A DNA stretch of 50,430 nt, from the NCBI GenBank assembly GCA_025963715.1, contig JAOQAG010000042.1, forward strand, positions 1 through 50,430. The letters are read 5' to 3'. Within the stretch, counting starts at the first letter, position 1; every line of letters begins with the position of its first letter. The position numbers and the translations under genes were made by a program. The notes below the pieces were generated by a model, which saw nothing but the letters and a program-made list of their open reading frames with translations, made no database searches and was not told the origin of the DNA. The DNA is from Bacteroidota bacterium. GTDB lineage: Bacteria; Bacteroidota; Bacteroidia; 2-12-FULL-35-15. Below are positions 40,106 to 49,746 of this stretch, in pieces.

Positions 40106-41038
40106 ATGAAAAAATTAAATTTTGCTTTTTACCCGGTCACATTTATCTATATCATTTGTTCACCGTTTTTTTGCAGCGCTAGCGGCGTTTCTGATACAAC
40201 ACTTATTAAATCGTATTTAAAGGCGTTGACCAAAACCTATGAATCGCGGAGTGAAGATCATGTGGAACAGCTGAATAAAACCGCAGATTTTATCAGATCG
40301 GTCTTTATAAAATATTCAGATAGTGTTTCGGTACAGGAATATGAAGCGAATGGGAAAATTTACAAAAATGTAATTTGCTCTTTTGGAACAGATAATCTGA
40401 AACGGATAATTGTTGGAGCTCATTATGATGTTTGCGGGCATCAGCCAGGTGCAGATGATAATGCCAGCGGTGTGGTTGGATTACTAGAACTGTCAAGGCT
40501 TCTCAAGGGACAGAAATTAAATTACCGCATCGATCTTGTGGCTTATAGCCTGGAAGAGCCTCCATATTTCAGAACAAAATTCATGGGAAGTTATATTCAT
40601 GCAAAATCGCTTGCCGATAGCAAGGTAAAGGTTTTTGGGATGATCTCACTGGAAATGATCGGTTATTTTAAAGACGAAAAAAAATCTCAGGATTATCCTT
40701 TGAGGATCCTTTCGCTTAAATATGGTAACAAAGGAAATTATATCACACTTGTGAAAGGGCTTGATGCAGGAACGTTTGCCCGGAAATTCAGTTCGGAATA
40801 CAAAGCATTAAATACCATCAAAGCAGAAAAATTCTCGGCACCCTACGCTTTTTTCGGAGTTGCTTTTTCAGATGATCTCAACTATTGGAAATTTGGATAC
40901 AGCTCGTTGATGCTCACCGATACGGCATTTAACCGCAATCATAATTATCACCAAACAACCGATGCAATGGAAACACTGGATATACCCAGGATGGCGAAGG
41001 TTATTGATGGCGTGTTTGGTACGCTGCTGGTGTTGTGA
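40106..41038 (+). CDS. Exported M28-family metallopeptidase
   Basis: A 310-residue exported aminopeptidase-type enzyme. The signal peptide is residues 1-26 (ending FFCSASG). Zinc ligands are visible in VGAHYDVCGHQPGADDNASG (His and bridging Asp), LVAYSLEEPP (the catalytic and zinc Glu), and the later NRNHNYHQTTDAMETLD (a zinc His). It would release N-terminal amino acids or process peptides in the periplasm or outside the cell. The gene starts about 70 bp after the Crp-type regulator and ends at the long hairpin at 41106. Close family members carry the same DDNASG motif. Confidence 0.9.
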   Translation: MKKLNFAFYPVTFIYIICSPFFCSASGVSDTTLIKSYLKALTKTYESRSEDHVEQLNKTADFIRSVFIKYSDSVSVQEYEANGKIYKNVICSFGTDNLKRIIVGAHYDVCGHQPGADDNASGVVGLLELSRLLKGQKLNYRIDLVAYSLEEPPYFRTKFMGSYIHAKSLADSKVKVFGMISLEMIGYFKDEKKSQDYPLRILSLKYGNKGNYITLVKGLDAGTFARKFSSEYKALNTIKAEKFSAPYAFFGVAFSDDLNYWKFGYSSLMLTDTAFNRNHNYHQTTDAMETLDIPRMAKVIDGVFGTLLVL

Positions 41039-41105
41039 GTAAAAAAAATGTCATGACAAAACAAATGAATTTGCTGAACTGTTTGCTTTATCAAACCTGA
41101 TGAAT

Positions 41106-41151
41106 GATTTCCAATAATTAGGATTCTAATGAATCCTAATTATTGGAAATC
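41106..41151. terminator. Perfect 21-bp hairpin between convergent genes
   Basis: GATTTCCAATAATTAGGATTC at 41106-41126 is exactly inverted at 41131-41151 with a four-base TAAT loop, followed by GGTCTTTT. It probably ends transcription of the peptidase (and of the VOC gene from the other side). The piece ATTGGAAATCGGTCTTT recurs at 42971-42987. Confidence 0.7.
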
Positions 41152-41180
41152 GGTCTTTTAAGATTATTTTAATAAGATCA

Positions 41181-41612
41181 TCAGTCAGCAGGTTCCCATA
41201 ATTCAATCTTGTTGCCTTCTGTGTCCATAATATGTACAAATTTTCCATATTCAGAATTTTCAATTTCATCAACAATTGTTACCCCGTTTTCTTTGAGCTT
41301 GTTTACCAGTGCTTCAATATTCTGAACCCGGTAATTGATCATAAATTCTTTTTTTGAAGGTGCAAAATATTCGCTGCCTTTTTTAAAAGGACTCCATTGA
41401 AGAGATTCTATCTCCTCAGGTTTGTTAAGATTCCTGGATTCAAAACTCACACCACCCCAATTATTGATCTCAAGCCCTAAATTTTTGGCATACCATTCTT
41501 TCATATCCTTCGGATTGTCTGAAAAAAAGAAAATGCCGCCAATTCCTGTCACCTTTGGTGTTGTGTCAGCAGCTGGATTTGAGTTGTCTGTTTGATTTTT
41601 TTTGTCTTCCAT
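41181..41612 (-). CDS. VOC-family protein
   Basis: A 143-residue vicinal-oxygen-chelate protein with an N-terminal, polar, Asn/Thr-rich stretch of about 20 residues before the fold (GIGGIFFFSDNPKDMKEWYAKNLG). The second unit ends FVHIMDTEGNKIELWEPAD. It belongs to the glyoxalase-like group, and the conserved ligand positions include His (HIMDTEG) and Glu (ELWEP). The reaction is unknown. It is the last of a leftward group with DUF4199, 30 bp downstream of that gene. Confidence 0.87.
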   Translation of the reverse strand: MEDKKNQTDNSNPAADTTPKVTGIGGIFFFSDNPKDMKEWYAKNLGLEINNWGGVSFESRNLNKPEEIESLQWSPFKKGSEYFAPSKKEFMINYRVQNIEALVNKLKENGVTIVDEIENSEYGKFVHIMDTEGNKIELWEPAD

Positions 41613-41642
41613 ATTGTTTGTTTTTAAATTGTCAGGTAATTA

Positions 41643-42188
41643 TTACAAGCCGGTTACAGGTGTTTTTCTTCTAAGAATCAAAGCACTGATCAAGGTTATT
41701 AAAATTCCGATCGGAAGTATTTCCATATAGGTGAACATCGCAAAGAAAAACGGGTTGTGTTTGTAACTGTAAGTTGTACTTTCCATGCTTTTAACAGCTT
41801 CGTCAAGCGCAGCACCCGATATACCGCTTCCTTGCAATTGTTTAACCTGCATTGCGGAATACTTGTCCATAAAATCAGGCATAAAGAAATGAAATTCTAC
41901 TCCCCAGGTGATCACATAAAGCGTAGAGGCAACAAGACTGATCATCAGGCCGAGTAAAAAGCCTTTGCCAAATGTTAGCGTTCCCCCATTTTGTTTGTCG
42001 CGGTAATTTTTAACCCCTACAAATATAAAGGAGAATGCTACAGCCATGGCGCTAAAGCCAATAATCATGCTGCTGCTTCCACCATCCGTTTCGCCGCTAC
42101 CGCAACCCATTACTGCCATAGAAACTCCCATGAACGTGCTGATTATTACTCCGGAAATGGTTCCGAATACTAAACTGTTTTTTTTCAT
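41643..42188 (-). CDS. DUF4199 membrane protein
   Basis: A 181-residue inner-membrane protein with four hydrophobic segments (about 8-28, 43-60, 75-95 and 145-168). GFSAMAVAFSFIFVGVKNYRDK and the GKGFLLGLMISLVASTLYVI block fit DUF4199, a Bacteroidota family of unknown role often found with SRPBCC and regulator genes. A periplasmic helix (VKQLQGSGISGAALDEAVKS) is between helices 3 and 4. Spacing to the VOC gene (30 bp) suggests co-transcription. Confidence 0.86.
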   Translation of the reverse strand: MKKNSLVFGTISGVIISTFMGVSMAVMGCGSGETDGGSSSMIIGFSAMAVAFSFIFVGVKNYRDKQNGGTLTFGKGFLLGLMISLVASTLYVITWGVEFHFFMPDFMDKYSAMQVKQLQGSGISGAALDEAVKSMESTTYSYKHNPFFFAMFTYMEILPIGILITLISALILRRKTPVTGL

Positions 42189-42310
42189 AATATTTATTTT
42201 TTTAAATGATTAATATGCCGCAAAAGTAAGCTCCCTTTCCTCAATTTCCTTCACACTTTTGGGTGATTTCAATACTGCATTGCGGTTTTCATACTAAAGC
42301 ACGAGTCCGG

Positions 42311-42778
42311 TTAATGTATGATATTCAGTCGTTTAGCTTTTTCTGCCGCTTGTGTCCGTCTTTTTACATCCAACTTTAAAAAGATATTGGAAGAATGTGT
42401 TTTTACAGTATTCAAACTTATAAATAATTTCCCGGCAATCTCCTCATTACTCAAACCGGTAGCCATTAAATTTAATACATCCAGTTCGCGTTTGCTTATA
42501 CCCAGTTTTGCTATCTCTTTTTGGTTGATCTCCGTTTGGGCGGAATTATCTATATAAACTTCTTTTTCTATGATACGGGTTTCCACTTTTGGCTTTACAA
42601 GCTTAAGCGCTAACCAAATGCCCAAAACCGTAAATACAATGGCAATGGCGCCAATAAAAAAATCAAGACGATAATTAAAAACAATGAAACGCGCTTCAAG
42701 CCATTTGAGTAAAAATAACAGCAAGGCCATGGAAATGCAATAGATGAGGATTTCTTTATGTTTTGTGCTGAGTCGCAT
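42311..42778 (-). CDS. Membrane-anchored LuxR-type regulator
   Basis: A 155-residue protein with two transmembrane helices (about 8-28 and 38-60), a short coiled linker (IIEKEVYIDNS) and a C-terminal LuxR/GerE helix-turn-helix: LGISKRELDVLNLMATGLSNEEIAGKLFISLNTVKTHSSNIFLKLDV. Such one-component membrane regulators bind DNA at the membrane. It probably controls the DUF4199 and SRPBCC neighbours. No sensory domain is present outside the membrane, so the input may be the membrane itself or a partner. Confidence 0.87.
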   Translation of the reverse strand: MRLSTKHKEILIYCISMALLLFLLKWLEARFIVFNYRLDFFIGAIAIVFTVLGIWLALKLVKPKVETRIIEKEVYIDNSAQTEINQKEIAKLGISKRELDVLNLMATGLSNEEIAGKLFISLNTVKTHSSNIFLKLDVKRRTQAAEKAKRLNIIH

Positions 42779-42916
42779 GAAGCACTAAATTACTTATTTC
42801 CCGGGAATAAAGTTCATTCTCAACGCGAATTGGAATTTACTTATTCGATATCGAAAATATCACATTGCTTTTTTATTCTGAAACTATTGATTTTACTGAA
42901 TTTTGGAAACAAAAAA

Positions 42917-42940
42917 GCGGGTCATCGTTAAATGATCCGC
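42917..42940. terminator. Short intrinsic terminator
   Basis: GCGGGTCAT at 42917-42925 pairs with ATGATCCGC at 42932-42940 (one G-T pair), preceded by an A run. It lies past the end of the SRPBCC gene at 43024 read leftward. Confidence 0.6.
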
Positions 42941-43023
42941 CTTGGTACCCAAAGGACGGGGATTATCGTAATTGGAAATCGGTCTTTCAGGCTGTTAGCG
43001 GTTCGTTGTTTTTATTGTTGTAA

Positions 43024-43554
43024 TTATTTTTCGAGAATGCTTTTCAAAGTTAACAAACTAGTACCCATGCCTTTCGCAACGCTTTTTTCTATCATTGGTA
43101 TCATTATGTTTATAGGGAATTTCAATATACCGGCATTGCTCCAGTATACTTTGGTTTGATTATCAGGTAAAGATTCCATCTCCAGGATAATGCAGGCGCT
43201 GGTTACCATTGGTTTTACAAAACGAATTTCTGTTTCAATTCTTTTTCCTTCAACGATGTTCTTAATTTCCTTCTCTCCCTCACCGGCATTTTTATCTCCT
43301 TTCCAGGAATAAATATACCCTACTGTTCCGTCCGTTCCTTTGAATTCTCTTTTCCTGTCGGAGCCAGCCATTGCCCCTTCGTTGAACTCGTCCTGGTTTT
43401 TGAGCAGTTTTAAATAGTCAAATACTTTTTGCCGGGGCGCATTGATGATGATTTCACGCCTGGCATAATGTTCCCTCTTCATGAAAAGCGCAATGATCAA
43501 CAGCAAAGCAATGATGCCTGCCACTATAAGTAGAATTGTAATTAGCGTATTCAT
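43024..43554 (-). CDS. Membrane-anchored SRPBCC protein, paralogue of 8355
   Basis: A 176-residue protein with one N-terminal transmembrane helix (about residues 4-24) and an SRPBCC ligand-binding domain. Shared blocks with the protein at 8355 include the start REIIINAPRQKVFDYLKLLKNQ, the centre KGTDGTVGYIYSWKGD and EGEKEIKNI, and the later NIMIPMIEKS. The ligand is unknown. It precedes the LuxR-type gene on the same strand with a terminator between, so the genes may be separate transcripts. Confidence 0.85.
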   Translation of the reverse strand: MNTLITILLIVAGIIALLLIIALFMKREHYARREIIINAPRQKVFDYLKLLKNQDEFNEGAMAGSDRKREFKGTDGTVGYIYSWKGDKNAGEGEKEIKNIVEGKRIETEIRFVKPMVTSACIILEMESLPDNQTKVYWSNAGILKFPINIMIPMIEKSVAKGMGTSLLTLKSILEK

Positions 43555-43613
43555 TTTATTGTTTTTTAATTGTTATTTAGATTGTAAAAATAGTGAGGAA
43601 TAAGACGATTCAC

Positions 43614-45248
43614 TTATTTTTGTAAAAATATTAATTGAAGCCCTTTTTCAAATGTTGGGATTGCCGTTTCCATGTGATCGTACCTGGGGTAATTTTCACT
43701 TTGCACCCGGATGTTTTTAAATTTTGGATCGGCTAACAATTTTATAAATGAATTGAAATTAATTTCATCCCCTTCTAAACCTCCTGTTGTCAGAAATAAG
43801 CTTCTTAAATTTTTGTCATTATTTGCAACAGGATAATTTTGAAACTCTTTAATTATATATTCATTACAATAGTCTAATGAAGGACTGGCTGAAACATAGT
43901 TTTTGAAAAAATTGTTTTTTGTTTTCGAATCGTTTTCTAAAGCAAACAAGGTAAAATATCCTCCTAAAGAATGCCCCATAATCGTTCTGTTAGTTGTGTC
44001 CGTCTGATATTTCTTATCAATATATGGGATGAGCTCTTTTTCAATAAAAGATAGAAATTTATCCGCGCCACCGCTGATTGGAAAACTATCCACGGCCAAA
44101 GCCTTTGGAAATGTGTAGTCCCGGTTTCTCAAAGAATCCATTGTAAAGAAATCTTTGTAGCCGATCCCAACTAAAATCATTTCCGGTAAAAGCTTATTTT
44201 TATTTAGCGATTTTATTGAATTACCAATAATATCATAATAAACATTGGCATCTAAAATGTATGCTGTTGAAAATTTTGTATTCGTATTTTTATTGTAGCT
44301 CCTGGGAAGACTAACGAAAATGGAAAACGAATCCTTGACAAATTCAGAAAATAATCGTGCTGTAGCAGCAGTTTCATTTTCTTCTAACGCTGACTCAGCT
44401 TTGTTCTTTTTTCCATCAGCCTCTCCGAGTGCGGTAACATAAAGGCGGTAATGATGTGGTGGGACGCTCCATTCTCCGAGACTACTTGTCCTGACAAAAC
44501 TTTTTGATGAGCCACCTATTTTTACTTCATAATAAATTGGCGTTTGTTTTTTCTTTGTCGGAATAAATTCAATGGATACAACAACATTGCCCTTTAAATA
44601 AACATTATAGGGAGTCATATCAAATTTCAACCAACCCTCTTTTATTTCATGAGTTTGAATAATACTCTTTTCAATAATCTTTTCGGTTGGTCTTTCTCCG
44701 TCAAAAGCGTAAAAATTTATTCTAAAAGTGGCGCTGTCTTTATTGGACTCATTGATGTATAGATTTACGGATGTAATTTTCGATAGGGTACTCTCCAATT
44801 TAATTAGTTGAGCGATTTCAAAAATGTCGTTTTGATTTGTGCTTCCATCAGTAATATGAAGAGTGGGGTTGTATTTAACTATTCCAATTTTTTTTTCAAC
44901 TAATCTTTTAGTAGAAACACTAACTTCTGTTAATTGGGTCGCCTTAGGATTCAGCAGAATTATTTTTTGTTTTGAAGATTGAAAACTCTTAATGGGGAGA
45001 TTTAATTCGGAATAGCCAATCATTGAAAACGTTAAGGTGTCATTTTCGTTTTGTTGAGGAATACTTATTGAAAAAGTCCCATCGCCTAAAGAGTTTGTTC
45101 CGATATTCTTATGCTTAATACCAATATTAACAAAGGATAAAGGTTCGTTAGTTATTAAATCCTTTACAGTACCGGAAAAGGTAATTTGTCCAATTGAAGG
45201 AAGAGCAACGATTAATAATAGAATTAATATTTTTATGGTTTTGGGCAT
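43614..45248 (-). CDS. Exported esterase-fold hydrolase with carboxypeptidase-like domain
   Basis: A 544-residue protein read from Met at 45248 (MPKTIKILILLLIVALPSIGQ, a signal peptide). Residues about 23-105 form a CarboxypepD_reg-like beta-sandwich (FSGTVKDLITNEPLSFVNIGI). A middle beta-rich domain follows, then from about 315 an alpha/beta-hydrolase esterase domain of the enterobactin-esterase type (PF00756): AYILDANVYYDIIG, MILVGIGYKDF, nucleophile GHSLGGYF, and a late histidine (YDHMETAIP). It may hydrolyse an ester such as a siderophore, or a surface substrate; no transporter is adjacent. It faces away from the protease at 45416. Confidence 0.85.
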   Translation of the reverse strand: MPKTIKILILLLIVALPSIGQITFSGTVKDLITNEPLSFVNIGIKHKNIGTNSLGDGTFSISIPQQNENDTLTFSMIGYSELNLPIKSFQSSKQKIILLNPKATQLTEVSVSTKRLVEKKIGIVKYNPTLHITDGSTNQNDIFEIAQLIKLESTLSKITSVNLYINESNKDSATFRINFYAFDGERPTEKIIEKSIIQTHEIKEGWLKFDMTPYNVYLKGNVVVSIEFIPTKKKQTPIYYEVKIGGSSKSFVRTSSLGEWSVPPHHYRLYVTALGEADGKKNKAESALEENETAATARLFSEFVKDSFSIFVSLPRSYNKNTNTKFSTAYILDANVYYDIIGNSIKSLNKNKLLPEMILVGIGYKDFFTMDSLRNRDYTFPKALAVDSFPISGGADKFLSFIEKELIPYIDKKYQTDTTNRTIMGHSLGGYFTLFALENDSKTKNNFFKNYVSASPSLDYCNEYIIKEFQNYPVANNDKNLRSLFLTTGGLEGDEINFNSFIKLLADPKFKNIRVQSENYPRYDHMETAIPTFEKGLQLIFLQK

Positions 45249-45415
45249 TGTTGATTTACAGTATTTTAGTTCATCAAAAATACGACAAAAAGGAGCCTCT
45301 TTGCTGATCTTCCAGGGCTTCGGATTTTGATAAAAGCACAATACTTATTATTGATAGGGCGGTGTATTTCTCAGGGCATTGTTATTCATACAAAGCTGAT
45401 CATTACTGCTGCCAT

Positions 45416-48400
45416 CTATCTTATCAGGCTGATAAAACCGGTGAATACTTTCTTTTCACCCGAAATATATTCTATTTCTGCAATAAAATAGTAAATACCA
45501 TCCGAAGCATTTGCGCCGCCATTTGTTTTCCCATCCCAGTATTCGTTTTCGTGGATCGTGGCCATTTCTGTACCCCAGCGGTTCAGGATCTTGCAGGAGA
45601 TCTTTTCGCCGCAAAAAGAAGGGATGAACCATTTGTCGTTTATGTTGTCTCCATTCGGGCTGAAACAGTTGGGAATACTTAGCGTGTCCGCACTTCCGCT
45701 GGAAGAAATGTGCGCAGTAGTATCATACACGCAACCGTTCGCATCCTTTATCACAATACTGTACGTGCCGCTTATAAGATTGTAATAGCTGGCAACAGCA
45801 GCATAACCACTGTTATTAAAATTAAAAAGATAGGGTGCCGCCGAATTATCCGTGACCGCTAACTGAATGCTTCCATCTGCATTGCCGCACATTTCATCAA
45901 GCGTTGTGATCTGGATAGCATGATCTGGAAGTGGAAGCACAGTTACCTCGATACTGTCTATCGCAGTGCAACCCTGTGATGTGCTGCCAACTAACATATA
46001 TTGTATGCTCACCGTTGGCCTGGTAACTGGCGCAGCACATGTACTGCAGCTCAGGGATGTTTCCGGATCCCAATGAAAGCTATTGAAGATAGTGCTGCCG
46101 GTAAACGAAAGCTGAACGCTGTCGCCTTCACAAATGGACGTATCGCTGATGATGTGAATGAGTGGAGCAGGTGTTGCAGTAATATGCAACGTATCGGTAT
46201 GCGCAAATGAGCAGGGATCAATAACGGTTACCCAGTAGGTTCCCGGCCCGAATGCCGTGTAGGTTTGATTACCGGAACCATCCTGCCAGGTATAGTGCTG
46301 AAATCCGGCGCCTGCATCCATCACTACCACTCCGCTTCCGCATAGTGTCGTGTCATTACCAAGGTCAAGCGGGTACGAAAAATTGCCTACACTCACAGTC
46401 ACTGAATCAGAAGAGGTGCAGATCCTGCGCAAAGAAAAATCATCCAGCCCGAAATCATTTCCAAAGCCATCCGTATTGGTATTGATCACCTTAAATGTGA
46501 CACTTGTATTCGGCCCCGAGTTCCATACCGGCGGCCCATACTGGTCCCAGGTAAAAACAGATGCGTAAGGAATGCCCGGCTGTGTAATCAATGTTACATC
46601 GCCTGTAACATTACCAATGGCATGGATCTCAAACACCGGCTGTGCAGCATCTGAGCGGGTAGCCCAAAAATTGAAAAGATAATCGGTGCTGGCAGTGATC
46701 GCCGGGATCGTTTCTTCCCAGAGCTTGGTTGCCGCAGTGGTACATCCATCCACCGACATGTAATAATTATCGCTGGTAGGAGTATGATCGGTGAGTGCGG
46801 GAAAGCTGGTAAAAAAAGTAGGCGCCACATAATAATTGCAGGGTGAATAAAGTGATGTATAGGTTTGGCCGCTGCTGAATCCGTAATTGCCAAGAGCGAA
46901 ATCGGGATTCACAACAAGGTTGGAATCGAGGTTCGTACCTGTTACGGTATAGGTGGTTGTTACTGCAGGTGTTGCAACAGGATTAGAAATGGCTGTATCG
47001 GAGAGCCCGGTGGCCGGTGTCCAGGAATAGCTGCCATAGCCGCCGCTCACATCCAGCTGTGTCGAATTTCCATTGCAGATCGTGGTATCGTTGCTGGCGA
47101 GGAGAGCAGGGCAGAATGAATTACACAGGTTCGCGCAGTTGGTAGTGATGATCGCCGCCTGCTGTGTCGACCAGAGTGCGCTGGTGGTAAGCGTTCCGTT
47201 ATATCCGGCCGGAGTTGCATCCAGGCAGGCCGTTCCTGCAGTCTGGTTCGCACGGTAATACATCAGCAGATCGGTTTCGCTGCCGGAAAGGCATTGATTG
47301 TAATTTGCTGCGATCTCTGCATCCGTTCTCACCCTTTTCCAGATCCGTACCTCGTCCATGTTACCACCCAGCGGTGGGCTGGGATATCCGGGAACAAGTG
47401 CAACATCCCAGCTCAACTGGGATCTGACGATCCGGGTGTTGGGGTTAGAATTGATCGTTTTCGTATCTACCAAAGCGCCGTTCAGGTAGAGCTTGCCGGT
47501 ATGCGTTACATAATTCATGGTACCGGCAACATGGTACCAGGTACCTAGTACAAAACCTCCGGGAGGCATATAATTGCAGGTGGCAGCGCTTGGCCCTCCT
47601 GCTCCGAACCCCGGGCCATCCACCTTAAAAGCGAGGCTGGTAATGGGTACATTGCCTACACCGCCGGTCCAGCCGAAGGACAAGGTCATGTCTTCATATA
47701 CTACACTATCGATCGCACAGATCATTGGCCGGAAATCCGTACCGAATGGAGCAGTTAGCAGCACCCAGCATTCCCATGTAAAACCATTGCTGCTGTATAT
47801 GTTATTCGTCAGGGGCAGGTGAACTGCTGCGTTGGTACTCATAAATTCAAGAGAACCTTCACAGGAAGTAGCAACGGGTTGTGTAACAATGATCAGTATG
47901 GAATCGATCGCATCCAGGCAGAAAGTGGGATCAGAGCTGATGGCGCGGTATTTCATCCAATAGGTACCCTGGCTGGCAAAAGTATACGAAAAGGTGGAGG
48001 CGGTGCTCAATATACTGCCCGGACTTAAATACCATTGCTGTCCGGTGGCATTGGTAAACGTGCCCTGGAAATTCACGGAAGTGCCTGTAGTGACGGTCAC
48101 TGATGCAGCAGGCAAAATGATGTTTGCTGTAACCGGTGCAGGACATGGAGTAGAGCAGCTGAGGCAATTCAGCAGGCTGCTTCTCACATTATTTAAAAAG
48201 TAATTCATCCGGGCATATTGGCCGGGAGTAAACATGTTATAGCAAGAAAAATTACTGTAATCCATGTAATCATTTCCCAGATCCGGCACATCGGTGGAAA
48301 AAGGATTATTCGCACTGGGATCATCTGCATCCGTACTGCAGGAATTGGCATTTGGTGCGCAGGATGAGAAGGTCGTCTGGTCCGGAGGAGTATCGCAAAC

Positions 48401-49126
48401 CTGGTCACCATCCAGTAAACAATTATTATTCGGGCAGGCATTTTCAAACGTGTGGTATAAGCCCAGGTAATGGCCGATTTCGTGTGTTCCCACTGCATCG
48501 TTGGTAACGCTGCTCCCGAAATAAGCCGCTTCGATCACTACCCCATCCATAGCCATTCCGTGAGCAGAAGGAAAATAGGCATAACCGATCACGGAAGGCC
48601 CGGAGCTGAGACTGTTGATACCGCTGACGATCCAGATGTTGAGGTAACAGGTGGGCGACCAGCGGTTAATATTCTTTAAGGCGATGTCGTCGACCTCCAT
48701 GGTTTCATTGGTAAGAGGAGAAACGTCACGCGTGATGCCAGTGGTTGGATTTCCCGAAGGATCACGTTGTGCGAGACAGAACTGAATCTGTGTATTGTCG
48801 TTCTCACGGAAGTTTGCATTGATGTCGCTGATGGCAGTTTGCACCTGCAGGTTGGAAATATTCTCCGGGCCGCCATTATGAATGATGTGAACAACAACGG
48901 GAATATATTGTACGACGGTTGTTGGGCTTTGCAGTTTTTTTGCAGCAGTGATCATGTACTCATACGCATTTGTATTCAGCGCATTCTGTGCATTGTTCAG
49001 CTGTTGATTTTGTTTCAAAAGCAGGTTGGTTCCGCAACCGGAAAACACCTCTCCGCTGTTGTTCTGTGCGGTTACGAAACAACAATTAACAAAAACAAAA
49101 CAGGAGATCAGCAGGTAATTTTTCAT
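45416..49126 (-). CDS. Secreted M43-type metalloprotease with T9SS sorting domain
   Basis: A 1236-residue secreted protein. The signal peptide ends near FVTAQ (about residue 20). Residues about 70-320 are an M43 (pregnancy-associated) zinc metalloprotease: HEIGHYLGLYH at about 215-225 with the three His and Glu, and a Met-turn NDYMDYSNF near 288-296. PKD-like and LamG-like (concanavalin-type) domains follow (about 425-625, WECWVLLTAPFG), then two or more Ig-like repeats (NDTTICNGNSTQLDVSGGY; GNDTTLCGSGVVVMDAG). The C-terminus, NCFSPNGDNINDKWFIP...NRWG, is the gliding-motility/T9SS type B (CHU_C) sorting domain. It would be exported by the type IX system and act on proteins outside the cell. 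Confidence 0.94.
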   Translation of the reverse strand: MKNYLLISCFVFVNCCFVTAQNNSGEVFSGCGTNLLLKQNQQLNNAQNALNTNAYEYMITAAKKLQSPTTVVQYIPVVVHIIHNGGPENISNLQVQTAISDINANFRENDNTQIQFCLAQRDPSGNPTTGITRDVSPLTNETMEVDDIALKNINRWSPTCYLNIWIVSGINSLSSGPSVIGYAYFPSAHGMAMDGVVIEAAYFGSSVTNDAVGTHEIGHYLGLYHTFENACPNNNCLLDGDQVCDTPPDQTTFSSCAPNANSCSTDADDPSANNPFSTDVPDLGNDYMDYSNFSCYNMFTPGQYARMNYFLNNVRSSLLNCLSCSTPCPAPVTANIILPAASVTVTTGTSVNFQGTFTNATGQQWYLSPGSILSTASTFSYTFASQGTYWMKYRAISSDPTFCLDAIDSILIIVTQPVATSCEGSLEFMSTNAAVHLPLTNNIYSSNGFTWECWVLLTAPFGTDFRPMICAIDSVVYEDMTLSFGWTGGVGNVPITSLAFKVDGPGFGAGGPSAATCNYMPPGGFVLGTWYHVAGTMNYVTHTGKLYLNGALVDTKTINSNPNTRIVRSQLSWDVALVPGYPSPPLGGNMDEVRIWKRVRTDAEIAANYNQCLSGSETDLLMYYRANQTAGTACLDATPAGYNGTLTTSALWSTQQAAIITTNCANLCNSFCPALLASNDTTICNGNSTQLDVSGGYGSYSWTPATGLSDTAISNPVATPAVTTTYTVTGTNLDSNLVVNPDFALGNYGFSSGQTYTSLYSPCNYYVAPTFFTSFPALTDHTPTSDNYYMSVDGCTTAATKLWEETIPAITASTDYLFNFWATRSDAAQPVFEIHAIGNVTGDVTLITQPGIPYASVFTWDQYGPPVWNSGPNTSVTFKVINTNTDGFGNDFGLDDFSLRRICTSSDSVTVSVGNFSYPLDLGNDTTLCGSGVVVMDAGAGFQHYTWQDGSGNQTYTAFGPGTYWVTVIDPCSFAHTDTLHITATPAPLIHIISDTSICEGDSVQLSFTGSTIFNSFHWDPETSLSCSTCAAPVTRPTVSIQYMLVGSTSQGCTAIDSIEVTVLPLPDHAIQITTLDEMCGNADGSIQLAVTDNSAAPYLFNFNNSGYAAVASYYNLISGTYSIVIKDANGCVYDTTAHISSSGSADTLSIPNCFSPNGDNINDKWFIPSFCGEKISCKILNRWGTEMATIHENEYWDGKTNGGANASDGIYYFIAEIEYISGEKKVFTGFISLIR

Positions 49127-49253
49127 ACAGGTGAATTAGATTTGGAGGGGGAGTTGTAATCTGAAGACAATTTACGGAATAAAATAGTTGCATTGCAGAT
49201 ATTTTTAATGATTGTATGAATGGGGACTGATCGTGCATCCGCTCCGCATTTTT

Positions 49254-49691
49254 TTAGGTGTTGTGCTTGTTTTCCGGTTTACTCTCATTTTTGCTGATTT
49301 TATTGTCTATGAATGGAATAAAAAATGCAAGTGAGAATAAGGCAGGTAGCCATGGCTTAAATTCCGAATTAAATTCTTTTGTAATATTATGATGTGTTAG
49401 ATGTCCAAACAGCATAATTTCACCTGCCATCCAAATAAAAATTCCAATCAAATAAATGATGATCAGCATGCAGATTTGAAATGCAATAGTTCGAAATGAA
49501 TTTGAAAGAGTTGTTTTTTGTTTTAATAGTCTGTATATAATAACGGCAATAAAGGTTGGGATCAATATATTGCCAAATGTATATATAAGTGCCAGGAATG
49601 CATGGCCGGGGTCAAATAGTAAATAGCTGAAGAACATAATAAAACAGCTCACAAGGTCTGCTAATAATGTCAATTTAATTAATTTGCCCAT
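49254..49691 (-). CDS. Small multi-pass membrane protein
   Basis: A 145-residue protein with about four hydrophobic segments (residues 6-26, 32-54, 70-92 and 108-125). The C-terminal tail is charged (SKNESKPENKHNT). It is read from the first Met (MGKLIKLTLLADLVS). No family is recognised; it could be a small inner-membrane protein linked to the VOC gene 55 bp upstream, but this is only position. Confidence 0.62.
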   Translation of the reverse strand: MGKLIKLTLLADLVSCFIMFFSYLLFDPGHAFLALIYTFGNILIPTFIAVIIYRLLKQKTTLSNSFRTIAFQICMLIIIYLIGIFIWMAGEIMLFGHLTHHNITKEFNSEFKPWLPALFSLAFFIPFIDNKISKNESKPENKHNT

Positions 49692-49746
49692 TTAATTTTC
49701 TAATTAGTTTGCATGGCAATCTTACGTTCCTAAAATTTTAAACCAT

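Noticed and set aside
46865-48203. Several plus-strand frames inside the metalloprotease gene
   Set aside because: They are antisense shadows of a gene with clear domain structure throughout.
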